From: Bacteroidota bacterium
GTDB lineage: Bacteria; Bacteroidota; Rhodothermia; Balneolales; Balneolaceae
DNA: 16,578 nucleotides
NCBI GenBank assembly: GCA_024635465.1
Contig: JAGXIS010000051.1
Location: forward strand, 1-16,578
Reading direction: 5' to 3'
In this document: in pieces, positions 8,040-15,902 of the stretch
Position numbering within the stretch: position 1 is the stretch's first letter
Layout of the letters: each line of letters starts with the position of its first letter
Program-made: the position numbers and the translations under genes
The notes under the pieces: model-generated
The model's database searches: none
Seen by the model: the letters and a program-made list of their open reading frames with translations, nothing else
Told to the model about the DNA's origin: nothing

Positions 8040-10475
8040 TTGTATGCTCTTTCAAGTATGCAAAGTGTACGTTCTTACAAATTTCCATTCGCTTCATATC
8101 CGGCTGTACGATTAGCGCTTTTGCTGACCATTGGGATTCTTTTCACTTTTTACTTTTCACTTTCTCTACAGCTTCTTACACTACTCACCTTTACTCTTCT
8201 CACTTTCCTATTTCTATCTGAATGGATCAACCGAACCACATATTCGTTACTGTCGGTTCGACTTTCAATTCTATTCTACACCCTCTTTTTGATTTTTGCA
8301 TCTTCACTCTATTACCAAATCCGAGAGAAATCCACTCAAAAAAGGATTGAAAATGCAGGTGTAATAAACATATTTGAATGGGATGAGATTGAGGTCAGAG
8401 GAGATATTATCTCATCAGGAAAAAGCAGTACGGGTCGGCCGGTTTATGAAGTTCAAATTAAAGAGACCATTTTTGAAAAGGATCACAACTGGTATAATCC
8501 ATATAAGATTCGATTATACGGCTCAGAGGATGCCGGAATAGATATATCCAACGGAAAGGAAATTCATGCAGTGGTTAGAATCTACTCATTTCCGGAACAA
8601 AGAAATCCTCACGAATTTGATTATGGCCAGTGGCTTCATAACAGAGGCATTGCTGCACATGGTGAATTAATTGAGATCGTAAACGTATCCGAAACCGGAA
8701 GAATCGGGTGGGAATCAATACGAACAAGCGTTCAGGCTAATGCGGATCAACTGTTTGACGAGGATCACTCCCATATGGCAAAAGCTCTTCTCCTAGGTTT
8801 CAAAGACGATCTCACCCCTGAAACCAGACAACAGTTTTCGCGATCCGGACTCTCACATATCATGGCTGTATCCGGCCTGCACGTCGGTTTTATTGTGGCC
8901 CCATTTTGGTTGTTGATCCCATTTATGTGGGGCTCAGCTCGTGGAAGGTATTTTGGACTCATACTGCTAACCTTGTTGCTAATTGGTTATGCCGGACTCA
9001 CAGGCTTTTCTCCATCCGTTTTAAGAGCCTCATTAATGGCCTGGTTTATCTCTTATGGTAAACTTTTCCATAAAGTCAGGAATTCTATAAATTTGACAGC
9101 CGTCGCTGCGATCATCGTTCTTTTCATCAATCCAAAACAGCTTTTCGAAATAGGCTTTCAACTCTCATTTTCTGCTGTATTTATAATTCTTATAATCATG
9201 AAAGAGGCTCAGGAGTTGATTCCTATAAGATACCGGTATGGTTTTACAGGAGGTTTGATATCGATTGTATTGGTATCCGTGGTTGTTCAACTGGGCCTTT
9301 TTCCAATTTTAGTCTATTATTTTGGAGAATTTTCAATAATCGGACCTATCGCGAATGCACTTGTGGTGCCACTGCTATCATTTACCGTTCCTGTCGGACT
9401 CATATTTATTCTCGTGAGCCCCGTGGTACCGGATGCTCTTCAAGCCGGGATTATTCCACTCCAATTTTCACTAAACTGGATTCAATGGGTTGCCGAATTT
9501 TTGGGCAGCCAATCGTTTAGTTTCATATCAGTCAGCGAAAATAGTATTTCCATTTTCCTTATATGGATATCAGCTATCTGTTGGATTGCAGCTTCCAGAA
9601 TTTACGCCATCAGATGGAAGTTTCTGATTCTGTTACTCTGTTCTGTGAATCTATATTTCATTGAAAAATGGATTCGTGAACCGAGTGTTAATAGTCTTGA
9701 AATTACGGTATTAGATGTGGGACAGGCCGATGCGATACATATCTTAACACCAAACGGATCCAATATATTGATCGATGCCGGCAGATGGTCACCCATGAGT
9801 AACAGCGGAGATCAGGTATTGTTACCCTATTTTGAATATGCAGGTATTAATCAGATCGATGCAGTGATTTTGTCCCATCCACATGCGGATCATATCGGTG
9901 GCATGCCGGCACTTCTTGAGGGGATAGATATCGGAAGCATATATCAAAGTGATTATGATTATGAATCGGTTCTCTATCAGACAGTCATGAATTTGGCAGA
10001 GATGAACAATGTACCCGTAAATCTCCTATCTGCAGGGGACCTCATTGATATTGACTCTTCACTGCGATTGTTTGTGATAGGTCCTGAACCGAATGCTCCC
10101 CGAGATCACAATCCGAACAATCACTCCATCTCTTTTAAATTGGTATATGATAGAACCTCGTTTCTCTTTAGCGGGGATGCGGAAGTGGAACAAGAGCGCC
10201 GGATGGCGGAAAGATATGGGGATTTTTTGAAATCAGATCTTTACAAAGTGGGTCATCACGCCAGTAACACGAGCTCAACGGAACTGTTTCTGAGATATGT
10301 AGATCCCGAAATCACGGTTGCCTCTCTGGCTTTTCGCAATGTTTTTGGTCACCCCGGAAAAAATGCTGTAAACAGATTACATCAATTCAGCAACAATCAG
10401 TTCTACACAAGCCTGAACGGTGCCATTCGTTTTGAATCGGATGGGAATGTTATTCGGAAAGTATCATGGCGCTAA
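8040..10475 (+). CDS. comEC: ComEC/Rec2 family DNA-uptake channel
   Basis: Inner-membrane protein that passes single-stranded DNA into the cytoplasm during natural transformation, 811 residues. Two to three N-terminal membrane segments (20-85) are followed by an OB-fold (DUF4131) region at about 115-205. The polytopic Competence domain spans about 235-540 and contains the signature SGLSHIMAVSGLHVGFI. The C-terminal metallo-beta-lactamase domain starts at about 560 (LDVGQADAIHI). Its metal motif is HPHADH (His613, His615, Asp617, His618), with further FLFSGDAE and VGHHAS motifs. All three domains are intact, so it looks functional. The listed start is TTG at 8040 with AAGGA 8 nt upstream; an in-frame ATG at 8058 would shorten it by six residues. 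It follows marR by 27 bp and converges on argS with a 13-bp gap. Confidence 0.95.
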   Translation: MYALSSMQSVRSYKFPFASYPAVRLALLLTIGILFTFYFSLSLQLLTLLTFTLLTFLFLSEWINRTTYSLLSVRLSILFYTLFLIFASSLYYQIREKSTQKRIENAGVINIFEWDEIEVRGDIISSGKSSTGRPVYEVQIKETIFEKDHNWYNPYKIRLYGSEDAGIDISNGKEIHAVVRIYSFPEQRNPHEFDYGQWLHNRGIAAHGELIEIVNVSETGRIGWESIRTSVQANADQLFDEDHSHMAKALLLGFKDDLTPETRQQFSRSGLSHIMAVSGLHVGFIVAPFWLLIPFMWGSARGRYFGLILLTLLLIGYAGLTGFSPSVLRASLMAWFISYGKLFHKVRNSINLTAVAAIIVLFINPKQLFEIGFQLSFSAVFIILIIMKEAQELIPIRYRYGFTGGLISIVLVSVVVQLGLFPILVYYFGEFSIIGPIANALVVPLLSFTVPVGLIFILVSPVVPDALQAGIIPLQFSLNWIQWVAEFLGSQSFSFISVSENSISIFLIWISAICWIAASRIYAIRWKFLILLLCSVNLYFIEKWIREPSVNSLEITVLDVGQADAIHILTPNGSNILIDAGRWSPMSNSGDQVLLPYFEYAGINQIDAVILSHPHADHIGGMPALLEGIDIGSIYQSDYDYESVLYQTVMNLAEMNNVPVNLLSAGDLIDIDSSLRLFVIGPEPNAPRDHNPNNHSISFKLVYDRTSFLFSGDAEVEQERRMAERYGDFLKSDLYKVGHHASNTSSTELFLRYVDPEITVASLAFRNVFGHPGKNAVNRLHQFSNNQFYTSLNGAIRFESDGNVIRKVSWR
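8139..8213 (+). repeat. Pyrimidine-rich low-complexity repeat inside comEC
   Basis: Two exact copies of CTTTTCACTTT (8139-8149 and 8153-8163) are spaced 14 nt apart, followed by degenerate CACCTTTACTC and CTCACTTTCC units up to about 8213. The motif and the 14-nt period echo the TTTTCACCTTTA pair at 2224-2249 in the gyrB-gyrA spacer. The array encodes part of the first membrane region of ComEC. Confidence 0.55.
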
Positions 10476-10486
10476 AACAGCGCATG
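10465..10486. other. Weak hairpin at the comEC/argS convergence
   Basis: GCGCT (10469-10473), a 5-nt AAAAC loop, then AGCGC (10479-10483), extended by CAT/ATG beyond one bulged base. It spans the comEC stop codon in the 13-bp gap between convergent genes. It lacks a T-run on either strand, so it is at best a weak bidirectional terminator. Confidence 0.3.
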
Positions 10487-10488
10487 AA

Positions 10489-12123
10489 TTACATTCGATC
10501 CGGCGCCTGAATTCCTAAAATTGCCAATCCGTTCGCAAGAACACGAGCTGTTGCTTTCGCAAGCAGCGCACGGGCTTGCATCAGCTCTTCTTCCTCACCA
10601 ATGATCCGACAATCGTGATAAAATGTGGTAAATCCGGAGGCCAATTCATTCAGATAGGTAATCAATTTATGGGGTTCACGATGCTGAGCTGCTAAAGCAA
10701 CCGAATCGGGAAATGTCAGAAGCTTTTTGATGAGCGTTATTTCTGAATCATGAGAGAGGATCGAAAGATCCGGCAGGTCTGAAATCGGCGATATCTCATC
10801 AATTTTACGAAGGATTGACTGAATACGGGCATGTGCGTATTGAAGGTAAAAAACCGGATTTTTCTCACCGGCCTCTTTTGCCTGACTCACATCAAACTCC
10901 AGATGAGTATTGGGGGATCTCATCATGAAGAAAAAACGGGTTACATCTTCACCGACTTCGTCCATCAACTCGTCGAGCGTGACAAAATTCGCCTTCCGGG
11001 TACTCATCTTGTAGGGTTTGCCATCTTTAACAAGTGTCACAAATTGATAGACCAGTACTTCTACTTTCTCTTTATCATAACCCATCACCTCAATTCCGCT
11101 GAGAACATCCGGGTAGGTATCAATATGATCCGCGCCAAAAACATCCAGACAAAGATTAAACCCTCTGTCCAGTTTTTTGGTGTGATAGGCAATATCCGGC
11201 AGTCTGTATGTAGGTTCACCGCTGCTTTTCACTAATACAGTATCCTGATCTTTTCCGAATTGAGTGGTTTTGAACCAAACGGCCCCATCTTTGTCATACG
11301 CTAACCCTTTTTCGCGCAGTGTATTAATTACCTTGTCAATGGATCCATCCTCATAGAGAGTTCTTTCATTGAAATATGAGTCCATCACAATATTCATTCG
11401 CTTCAAAGTCTGTTGAATATCTTCAAAAATGACCTTCTCAGCTTTTTCTTTAAAGAGAATTTCATCCGATTCATTCAGAAGAGAGTCTCCATGTTCTTCG
11501 ACAAGTGAATTTGCGATATCTCTGATATATTCGCCTTCATAGCCATCTTCAGGAAACGTAAAATCACTATTCAATTTTTCATGATATCGTGACATTACGC
11601 TCAAACCCAGTTTTCGCATTTGTCGACCGGCATTATTGAAATAGTATTCCCTCTGTACGGACGCGCCGGTCCATTCGAGAAGTCGGGCTACCGTATCACC
11701 CAGGACCGCGTTACGTCCATGCCCAACGGTTAGAGGTCCGGTTGGATTTGCACTTACAAATTCAATAAGGCAGTTTATATCCTTATTAAGATCACTTTTT
11801 CCAAACTGTTCCCCTTCAACCAAAACATGATGCAGCTGATCATAGATAAAATCATCTGCATACCGAAAATTGATAAAACCGGGTCCGGCAATCTCAACAC
11901 TGTTAATTTTTTTCTTATCGAGTTTCAGATTAGATACCAACTCTTCTGCAATTTTCCGTGGATTTTTGCGCAGAGGTTTTGCCAACAACATGGCAATATT
12001 GGTAGCGGCATCACCGTGTGAGGGGTCTCTTGGACTTTCGATTTTGATTTCAGGTATTTGATCCTCGGTCAGGCCGAGTTGTATCAAAACAGGTTTAATA
12101 GCGTCCTGAAGATATTTCTCCAT
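10489..12123 (-). CDS. argS: Arginyl-tRNA synthetase
   Basis: Charges tRNA-Arg with arginine in the cytoplasm, 544 residues. The order is an N-terminal ArgRS additional domain (about 1-95, with SPRDPSHGDAATNIAM), a class I catalytic core, then a C-terminal helical DALR anticodon-binding domain (about 430-544, from FYLQYAHARIQSILRK). The ATP-site motif reads TVGHGR at 132-137 after SANPTGPL, so the first histidine of HIGH is replaced by threonine. The second signature KMSTR is at 372-376. The GADHIDTY block sits near 330-337. Its ATG has no Shine-Dalgarno. It lies 94 bp downstream of an unknown 188-residue gene on the same strand and converges on comEC. A TATATTTA box upstream (near 12169-12176 on the reverse strand) is a one-mismatch -7 candidate. 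Confidence 0.97.
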   Translation of the reverse strand: MEKYLQDAIKPVLIQLGLTEDQIPEIKIESPRDPSHGDAATNIAMLLAKPLRKNPRKIAEELVSNLKLDKKKINSVEIAGPGFINFRYADDFIYDQLHHVLVEGEQFGKSDLNKDINCLIEFVSANPTGPLTVGHGRNAVLGDTVARLLEWTGASVQREYYFNNAGRQMRKLGLSVMSRYHEKLNSDFTFPEDGYEGEYIRDIANSLVEEHGDSLLNESDEILFKEKAEKVIFEDIQQTLKRMNIVMDSYFNERTLYEDGSIDKVINTLREKGLAYDKDGAVWFKTTQFGKDQDTVLVKSSGEPTYRLPDIAYHTKKLDRGFNLCLDVFGADHIDTYPDVLSGIEVMGYDKEKVEVLVYQFVTLVKDGKPYKMSTRKANFVTLDELMDEVGEDVTRFFFMMRSPNTHLEFDVSQAKEAGEKNPVFYLQYAHARIQSILRKIDEISPISDLPDLSILSHDSEITLIKKLLTFPDSVALAAQHREPHKLITYLNELASGFTTFYHDCRIIGEEEELMQARALLAKATARVLANGLAILGIQAPDRM

Positions 12124-12190
12124 AGAAAAATGAAATGGAATTCAATAGTTATTAATGATAGAGTGTAAATATACAGCTTTATCTATCTGC

Positions 12191-12211
12191 AATCCTCAAT
12201 AAATAAGGATT
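12191..12211 (-). other. Small hairpin after the 188-residue gene
   Basis: AATCCT (12191-12196) and AGGATT (12206-12211) form a 6-bp stem with a 9-nt A/T loop, 7 bp after the stop codon of the upstream gene and before argS. There is no T-run, so it would be a weak attenuating or processing structure rather than a clear terminator. Confidence 0.3.
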
Positions 12212-12217
12212 ATTGAA

Positions 12218-12784
12218 TCAGAAGAGAGAGGGTTGATCACTGTCTGCATCTACCATAATTCTTTTAACAAAATCGGGATCATAATCATAAATTTCGAGCA
12301 TCTCCGGTTGGTAGCGTTTGCCATAAATTCTTCGGCAAATTCCCTGCAGTGCCCGTTCACCCAATTCTGTGATTTGCAGATATCCATGTTCATCTTCCAG
12401 GATAAAACCAAATTGACGGGTATCATTTACAATCAGGTAGGCCAGTTTTGGTATTACCCCTATATTTTTTTCTACAAACTCCCTGTGGAGGGGTTCTTTT
12501 GAGTAGGAAAATACCAATCCAAGCAGGTTCAATTCAGCTTCTGTAACCGGATAGCCTTCGGATGATTTGGTGAGCAGATTGTCCCAGGCTGTCTGGCTGT
12601 AATAGAGACCAAACCACCATTTGGCTTGCTTAAGCAGTTTATGGGTTACGGAGCAGGCGAGGTATTTACCCGGCGCTGCCTGTCGAGGTTCTCCTCTGTC
12701 ACGATACATACTCACCATAGTTGCCAGATCCAACTCTTGCAAATTTGGTGGATATTTAAATATGAATTCGCTTTTTCTCAGCAT
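12218..12784 (-). CDS. Hypothetical protein, 188 residues, possibly winged-helix C-terminus
   Basis: I do not recognise this protein. It has no signal peptide and no membrane segment, and is rich in Tyr, Leu and charged residues, so it is probably cytoplasmic. The first half contains VSMYRDRGEPRQAAPGKYL and KQAKWWFGLYYSQTAWDNLL. The second half holds a segment QFGFILEDEHGYLQITELGERAL that reads like a strand-turn-strand wing leading into a helix, as in winged-helix proteins; this is a guess from pattern only. The tail is acidic. Codon use and composition match the neighbours, and the frame is open for 567 bp, which supports a real gene over the antisense frames. It lies on the same strand as argS, 94 bp upstream, and is divergent from the ABC exporter. 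The ATG at 12782-12784 has no Shine-Dalgarno. Confidence 0.75.
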   Translation of the reverse strand: MLRKSEFIFKYPPNLQELDLATMVSMYRDRGEPRQAAPGKYLACSVTHKLLKQAKWWFGLYYSQTAWDNLLTKSSEGYPVTEAELNLLGLVFSYSKEPLHREFVEKNIGVIPKLAYLIVNDTRQFGFILEDEHGYLQITELGERALQGICRRIYGKRYQPEMLEIYDYDPDFVKRIMVDADSDQPSLF

Positions 12785-13046
12785 GGCAATTGTGAACGTT
12801 TATTCACTGATATATACAAAAAATTTGTCGATTTTGGACAGTCTGCGTTTGTTAGACTTAGAGTTCGATCTCCCTCTTGAGTCATTAACATACGAACAAC
12901 TGACTTTATATGATAAGTTTGTAAATTGGTCAACTGATTATCCAGTGAACTTGATTCTTACTTAAAAATAAAGCTTATTAAAAAAGTTCATTTTTGAGAG
13001 ATTAGTAAATAATTATTTAAAGAGATATGAGTTAAAGATTTATATC
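12785..13046. other. Divergent intergenic region, 262 bp, without a supported gene
   Basis: It separates the 188-residue gene from the ABC exporter operon. It contains a 14-nt perfect palindrome, TAAATAATTATTTA (13006-13019), 27 bp before the permease start. It also holds a one-mismatch -7 candidate, CATTTTTG, near 12989-12996. Open frames crossing it run antisense to the 188-residue gene and are not convincing. Confidence 0.5.
13006..13019. promoter_or_regulatory. 14-nt perfect palindrome upstream of the ABC permease gene
   Basis: TAAATAATTATTTA reads identically on both strands and ends 27 bp before the permease ATG. It could be an operator. All bases are A or T in an A/T-rich spacer, so chance cannot be excluded. 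Confidence 0.25.
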
Positions 13047-14537
13047 ATGACTTTTCTTCAATTCATTCAACTGCAGTTTAAGAGTAAATTCAGATCTGTG
13101 TCTCTGGGCAGGGACTTGATAGCAGGAATCTTTCTGTTGATCGTTTTACTGTTGATACTAAGTTATATTGTACTCATTGCTGTGAGTCTGCCCTTTATTA
13201 TTCGGTCATTTTTTGAGATTGATGACCCCATCGGATTTTTAAACAGTTATATCCTTTTCTTTTTTGCAACGGAGTTCTTGTACCGGTTTTTTCTTCAAAA
13301 ACTACCTGTTGCGGAGTTACAGCACTATCTTCATCTGCCCATACCACGGTGGAAAATTGTTCATTTTCTCTTGCAGCGATCGTTTATTACACTACTGAAC
13401 TTCATCGTAATACTCCTATTGGTTCCATTCACAATCGTTGAAGTAGCCGGTAGTCATGGCGCATTAAGTGCTATTAGTTGGCTTGGAACTATTGTATTAA
13501 TCAGCTGGACTGTCCATTGGATAACCCTCGTATTTAAGAGAGGAATTGGAGATCGGCTTATTGGATACATGATTATGCTTACGGTCTATCTGCTAAGCTT
13601 TGGCGCGCAGTATTATGGATGGTACAACATCGGAGAATGGGTAAAGCCATTTTTTGACTTGGCCATCATCTCACCGCTTCCGATTGGTGCCGCGTTGATT
13701 CTTTTTGCAGTATCCTATTATGGTGCATATCAATACTACAGAAATCGAGCCTATGAAGAGGAAATTGAAAAGAAAGGCAGGAATTTTGTGGAAAACAGCC
13801 AAATTGATTTTCTCTCCAGATTTGGGACAGCCGGGGCATTTGCCGATATGGAATGGAAGTTAATTATTAGACACAAAAAAAGTCGTTCATATCTATACAT
13901 CAGTGTCCTTTTTCTGCTGTATGCATTGACTTTTTATCCCTCTTTTGATTTAGCAGAATCAGCACTTGATCGGCATTTTTCACTTTTTGTTGGTCTTTTT
14001 ATAACAGGAAGTTTTTTATACAACTACGGGCAATTCAATCTGAGCTGGAATTCTGCCAATTTTGATTATTTTCTGGTTCAAAAAAATGGAATAGAGTCAA
14101 TCATTCAGGGTAAAGCGATTTTATACATAGCCATCTCGTTGATCACTTACCTGATATCTTTACCCTACGTCTATTTCGGAATTGAGATCCTCTTTATACA
14201 CACAGCAGCGTTTATGTTTAATATTGGAGTTGGAATTCCATTGCTGACATTCATCTCATTTTGGAAACCCAAACCGATGGATATCAATAAAAGTGCTATG
14301 TTCAACTACGAAGGATTAGGAGCGGCTCAGTTTTTGATGTTTTTACCCATGATCGCTATTCCCTATATCATCTACCTGCCATTTGCACTAACGATGGGAT
14401 ATGAAGCAGGTCTGACCGTTTTAACATTATTCGGCCTGATTGGCATCATCTTTTACAGACAAATTACCCGGTTTTTAATCAGCCGCCTATATAAGAATCG
14501 ATATGGAATTTCATCCTCATTCAGACAAGAAATATGA
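13047..14537 (+). CDS. ABC exporter permease, DUF5687-like
   Basis: A 496-residue polytopic inner-membrane protein with about 10-12 predicted membrane segments (for example 24-52, 62-80, 110-133, 140-160, 172-192, 200-222, 283-300, 312-330, 355-400, 428-450 and 452-472). A hydrophilic loop at about 225-280 contains a charged helix (YRNRAYEEEIEKKGRNF) and the block FADMEWKLIIRHKKSR. Size, topology and the pairing with an ATPase fit DUF5687, a permease family of Bacteroidota; this is recognised by pattern and not confirmed by search. The substrate is unknown. Its stop overlaps the ATPase start (ATGA), so the two form a coupled two-gene exporter. No Shine-Dalgarno precedes the ATG. Confidence 0.8.
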   Translation: MTFLQFIQLQFKSKFRSVSLGRDLIAGIFLLIVLLLILSYIVLIAVSLPFIIRSFFEIDDPIGFLNSYILFFFATEFLYRFFLQKLPVAELQHYLHLPIPRWKIVHFLLQRSFITLLNFIVILLLVPFTIVEVAGSHGALSAISWLGTIVLISWTVHWITLVFKRGIGDRLIGYMIMLTVYLLSFGAQYYGWYNIGEWVKPFFDLAIISPLPIGAALILFAVSYYGAYQYYRNRAYEEEIEKKGRNFVENSQIDFLSRFGTAGAFADMEWKLIIRHKKSRSYLYISVLFLLYALTFYPSFDLAESALDRHFSLFVGLFITGSFLYNYGQFNLSWNSANFDYFLVQKNGIESIIQGKAILYIAISLITYLISLPYVYFGIEILFIHTAAFMFNIGVGIPLLTFISFWKPKPMDINKSAMFNYEGLGAAQFLMFLPMIAIPYIIYLPFALTMGYEAGLTVLTLFGLIGIIFYRQITRFLISRLYKNRYGISSSFRQEI

Positions 14538-15232
14538 TTACGATTAATTCACTTAATAAAGTATATGATGGAACAACGGTTCTGGATATTCCGGAACTAA
14601 CAATTCCCCAATCTCAATGTTTTGGTCTCGTTGGAAATAATGGAGCAGGTAAAACAACTTTATTGCGCTTGATATTGGATCTCATCCGGGCCTCAACGGG
14701 AGAAGTTCAAATTGAGGGAGAGAATGTTTCAAAAGGGGAGAGCTGGAAAAAAGTAACCGGCGCGTACCTGGATGCTCATATGCTATTGGGCTATTTGACA
14801 CCTGACGAGTATTTTGATGTGCTTAGAAAGGTTCACAAGATGTCTGACGCTGATTTGAAACTACACAATGAAAGATTTGAGAGTTTCTTTAACGGCGAAA
14901 TTCTTGGGCAAAAAAAGTACATCCGTGATCTATCAAAAGGGAACAAAAAGAGAGTGGGTATTTCGGCAGCATTTTTTGGCAATCCTCAATTGGTGTTGCT
15001 GGATGAACCCTTTGAAAGTCTGGATCCCAGTTCTCAAATACGGCTGAAAAAAATAGTTGAAAAAGAAAAAGAGGAAAAGAGTACGACGTTTATGATCTCA
15101 AGTCACGATTTGGATCATGTAACGGAGGTTTGTGAGCGGGTTGTGCTGCTTGAAAAGGGATTAATCATACAGGATATTGCAGGCACACGAGAAGACAAAT
15201 TTGAAGCTTTGAAGATCTATTTTTCGGGGTGA
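14534..15232 (+). CDS. ABC transporter ATP-binding protein
   Basis: A 232-residue cytoplasmic ATPase that would drive the adjacent DUF5687-like permease. Walker A is GNNGAGKTT at 34-42. The signature is LSKGN at 133-137 (instead of LSGGQ). Walker B is LVLLDE at 153-158, the D-loop is SLD at 162-164, and the H-loop His191 is in SSHDLDHV. The segment where the Q-loop glutamine is expected reads TGAYLDAHMLLGYL (75-88) and has no Gln. The general pattern is that of the CcmA/BcrA-like exporters. It starts inside the permease stop codon (ATGA overlap) and converges, with a 9-bp gap and no terminator, on the next gene. Confidence 0.95.
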   Translation: MITINSLNKVYDGTTVLDIPELTIPQSQCFGLVGNNGAGKTTLLRLILDLIRASTGEVQIEGENVSKGESWKKVTGAYLDAHMLLGYLTPDEYFDVLRKVHKMSDADLKLHNERFESFFNGEILGQKKYIRDLSKGNKKRVGISAAFFGNPQLVLLDEPFESLDPSSQIRLKKIVEKEKEEKSTTFMISSHDLDHVTEVCERVVLLEKGLIIQDIAGTREDKFEALKIYFSG

Positions 15233-15241
15233 CAGTCACAA

Positions 15242-15739
15242 CTACGAATCATTATCACGAAGCATATTTTTCAACCCATCTCCATCAGGATAATCTTTAG
15301 TGCGGCTGCTTTCTGACTTGGAATAAAACTCAAAATCGATCTCTTTATCTTTTTGATGATTGTCCTCATCTTCCAATCGCTGCAGTTTTTCTTCAGAAAT
15401 ACGGAGCCTAAGGGAGGAGCGAACGGATTCAGCTCGTTCTAACTCTTTCTTTTTTACCTTAAATGATATGGTATTCTCTTTTATGTGAAGACTCTTATCA
15501 GTTTTTGGAAGGCGATTCAGATAAATAATAAATCGAACAGAAAACCACTTCTTCTTCACTATGATATCATCAATAGAATGAAGGGGTATCTTTAACACTT
15601 TCAGATCTGAATTGAACATTCCCAATACTTCATCCTTCAGGCTATACTCCAGAACTACATGCTCTTTCTCTACACGCAGTAGTCCGCTGAGCTCTGCCAT
15701 TCCCATATATTGATCATCTTGTCGTATTGGTAATACCAT
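15242..15739 (-). CDS. Hypothetical protein, 165 residues, possible PH-like domain
   Basis: No family is recognised with confidence. The first 105 residues alternate hydrophobic and polar residues in a beta-rich pattern (GMAELSGLLRVEKEHVVLEYSL, IPLHSIDDIIVKKKWFSVRFIIYL, then KENTISFKVKKKELERAESV). The pattern of an I-P-L step followed by I..I..KK.WF, closed by a helix, resembles small bacterial PH-like domains. The C-terminal 55 residues are highly charged and probably disordered or coiled. No signal peptide or membrane helix is present. It is a single gene, with its ATG at 15737-15739 preceded by A/T-rich sequence, and it converges on the ABC ATPase gene. The PH-like reading is an inference from sequence pattern. 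Confidence 0.7.
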   Translation of the reverse strand: MVLPIRQDDQYMGMAELSGLLRVEKEHVVLEYSLKDEVLGMFNSDLKVLKIPLHSIDDIIVKKKWFSVRFIIYLNRLPKTDKSLHIKENTISFKVKKKELERAESVRSSLRLRISEEKLQRLEDEDNHQKDKEIDFEFYSKSESSRTKDYPDGDGLKNMLRDNDS

Positions 15740-15835
15740 GTTTTGAATCTACTAAATATAGAGATTGAATTGAAGTACTGAATCTTATTAAGCTATCAAG
15801 AAGTTTGAAAACATTAAACATCTGAGAGCCAATAT

Positions 15836-15871
15836 AAAAAAATCCCGGCAACCTACGTTAGCCGGGATTTT
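15836..15871 (-). terminator. Intrinsic terminator of the minus-strand gene at the right edge
   Basis: An 11-bp stem (AAAATCCCGGC at 15839-15849 with GCCGGGATTTT at 15861-15871), extended by AAC/GTT around a CTAC tetraloop and one bulged A. On the minus strand it is followed by a run of seven T (15842 down to 15836). It lies about 31 nt after the stop of the rightmost gene, so it terminates that gene. Confidence 0.93.
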
Positions 15872-15902
15872 AATGAATATGTCAAAAGTTAAGATGGATC
15901 TG

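Noticed and set aside
10831..11235. 134-codon frame on the plus strand inside argS
   Set aside because: It is antisense to the conserved catalytic core and DALR domain of ArgRS. No start signal or family match is apparent.
12838..12890. tRNA T-arm-like string (GAGTTCGATCTCCCTC) preceded by a 5-bp hairpin
   Set aside because: The T-stem pairs for only three base pairs and no acceptor, D or anticodon arms can be folded around it. At most it is a decayed remnant; chance is simpler.
12621..12965. Plus-strand frame of 114 codons running from within the 188-residue gene into the spacer
   Set aside because: It is antisense to a longer frame with protein-like composition, and its first half is the shadow of that gene. 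The spacer part is A/T-rich, and I see no start or promoter for it.
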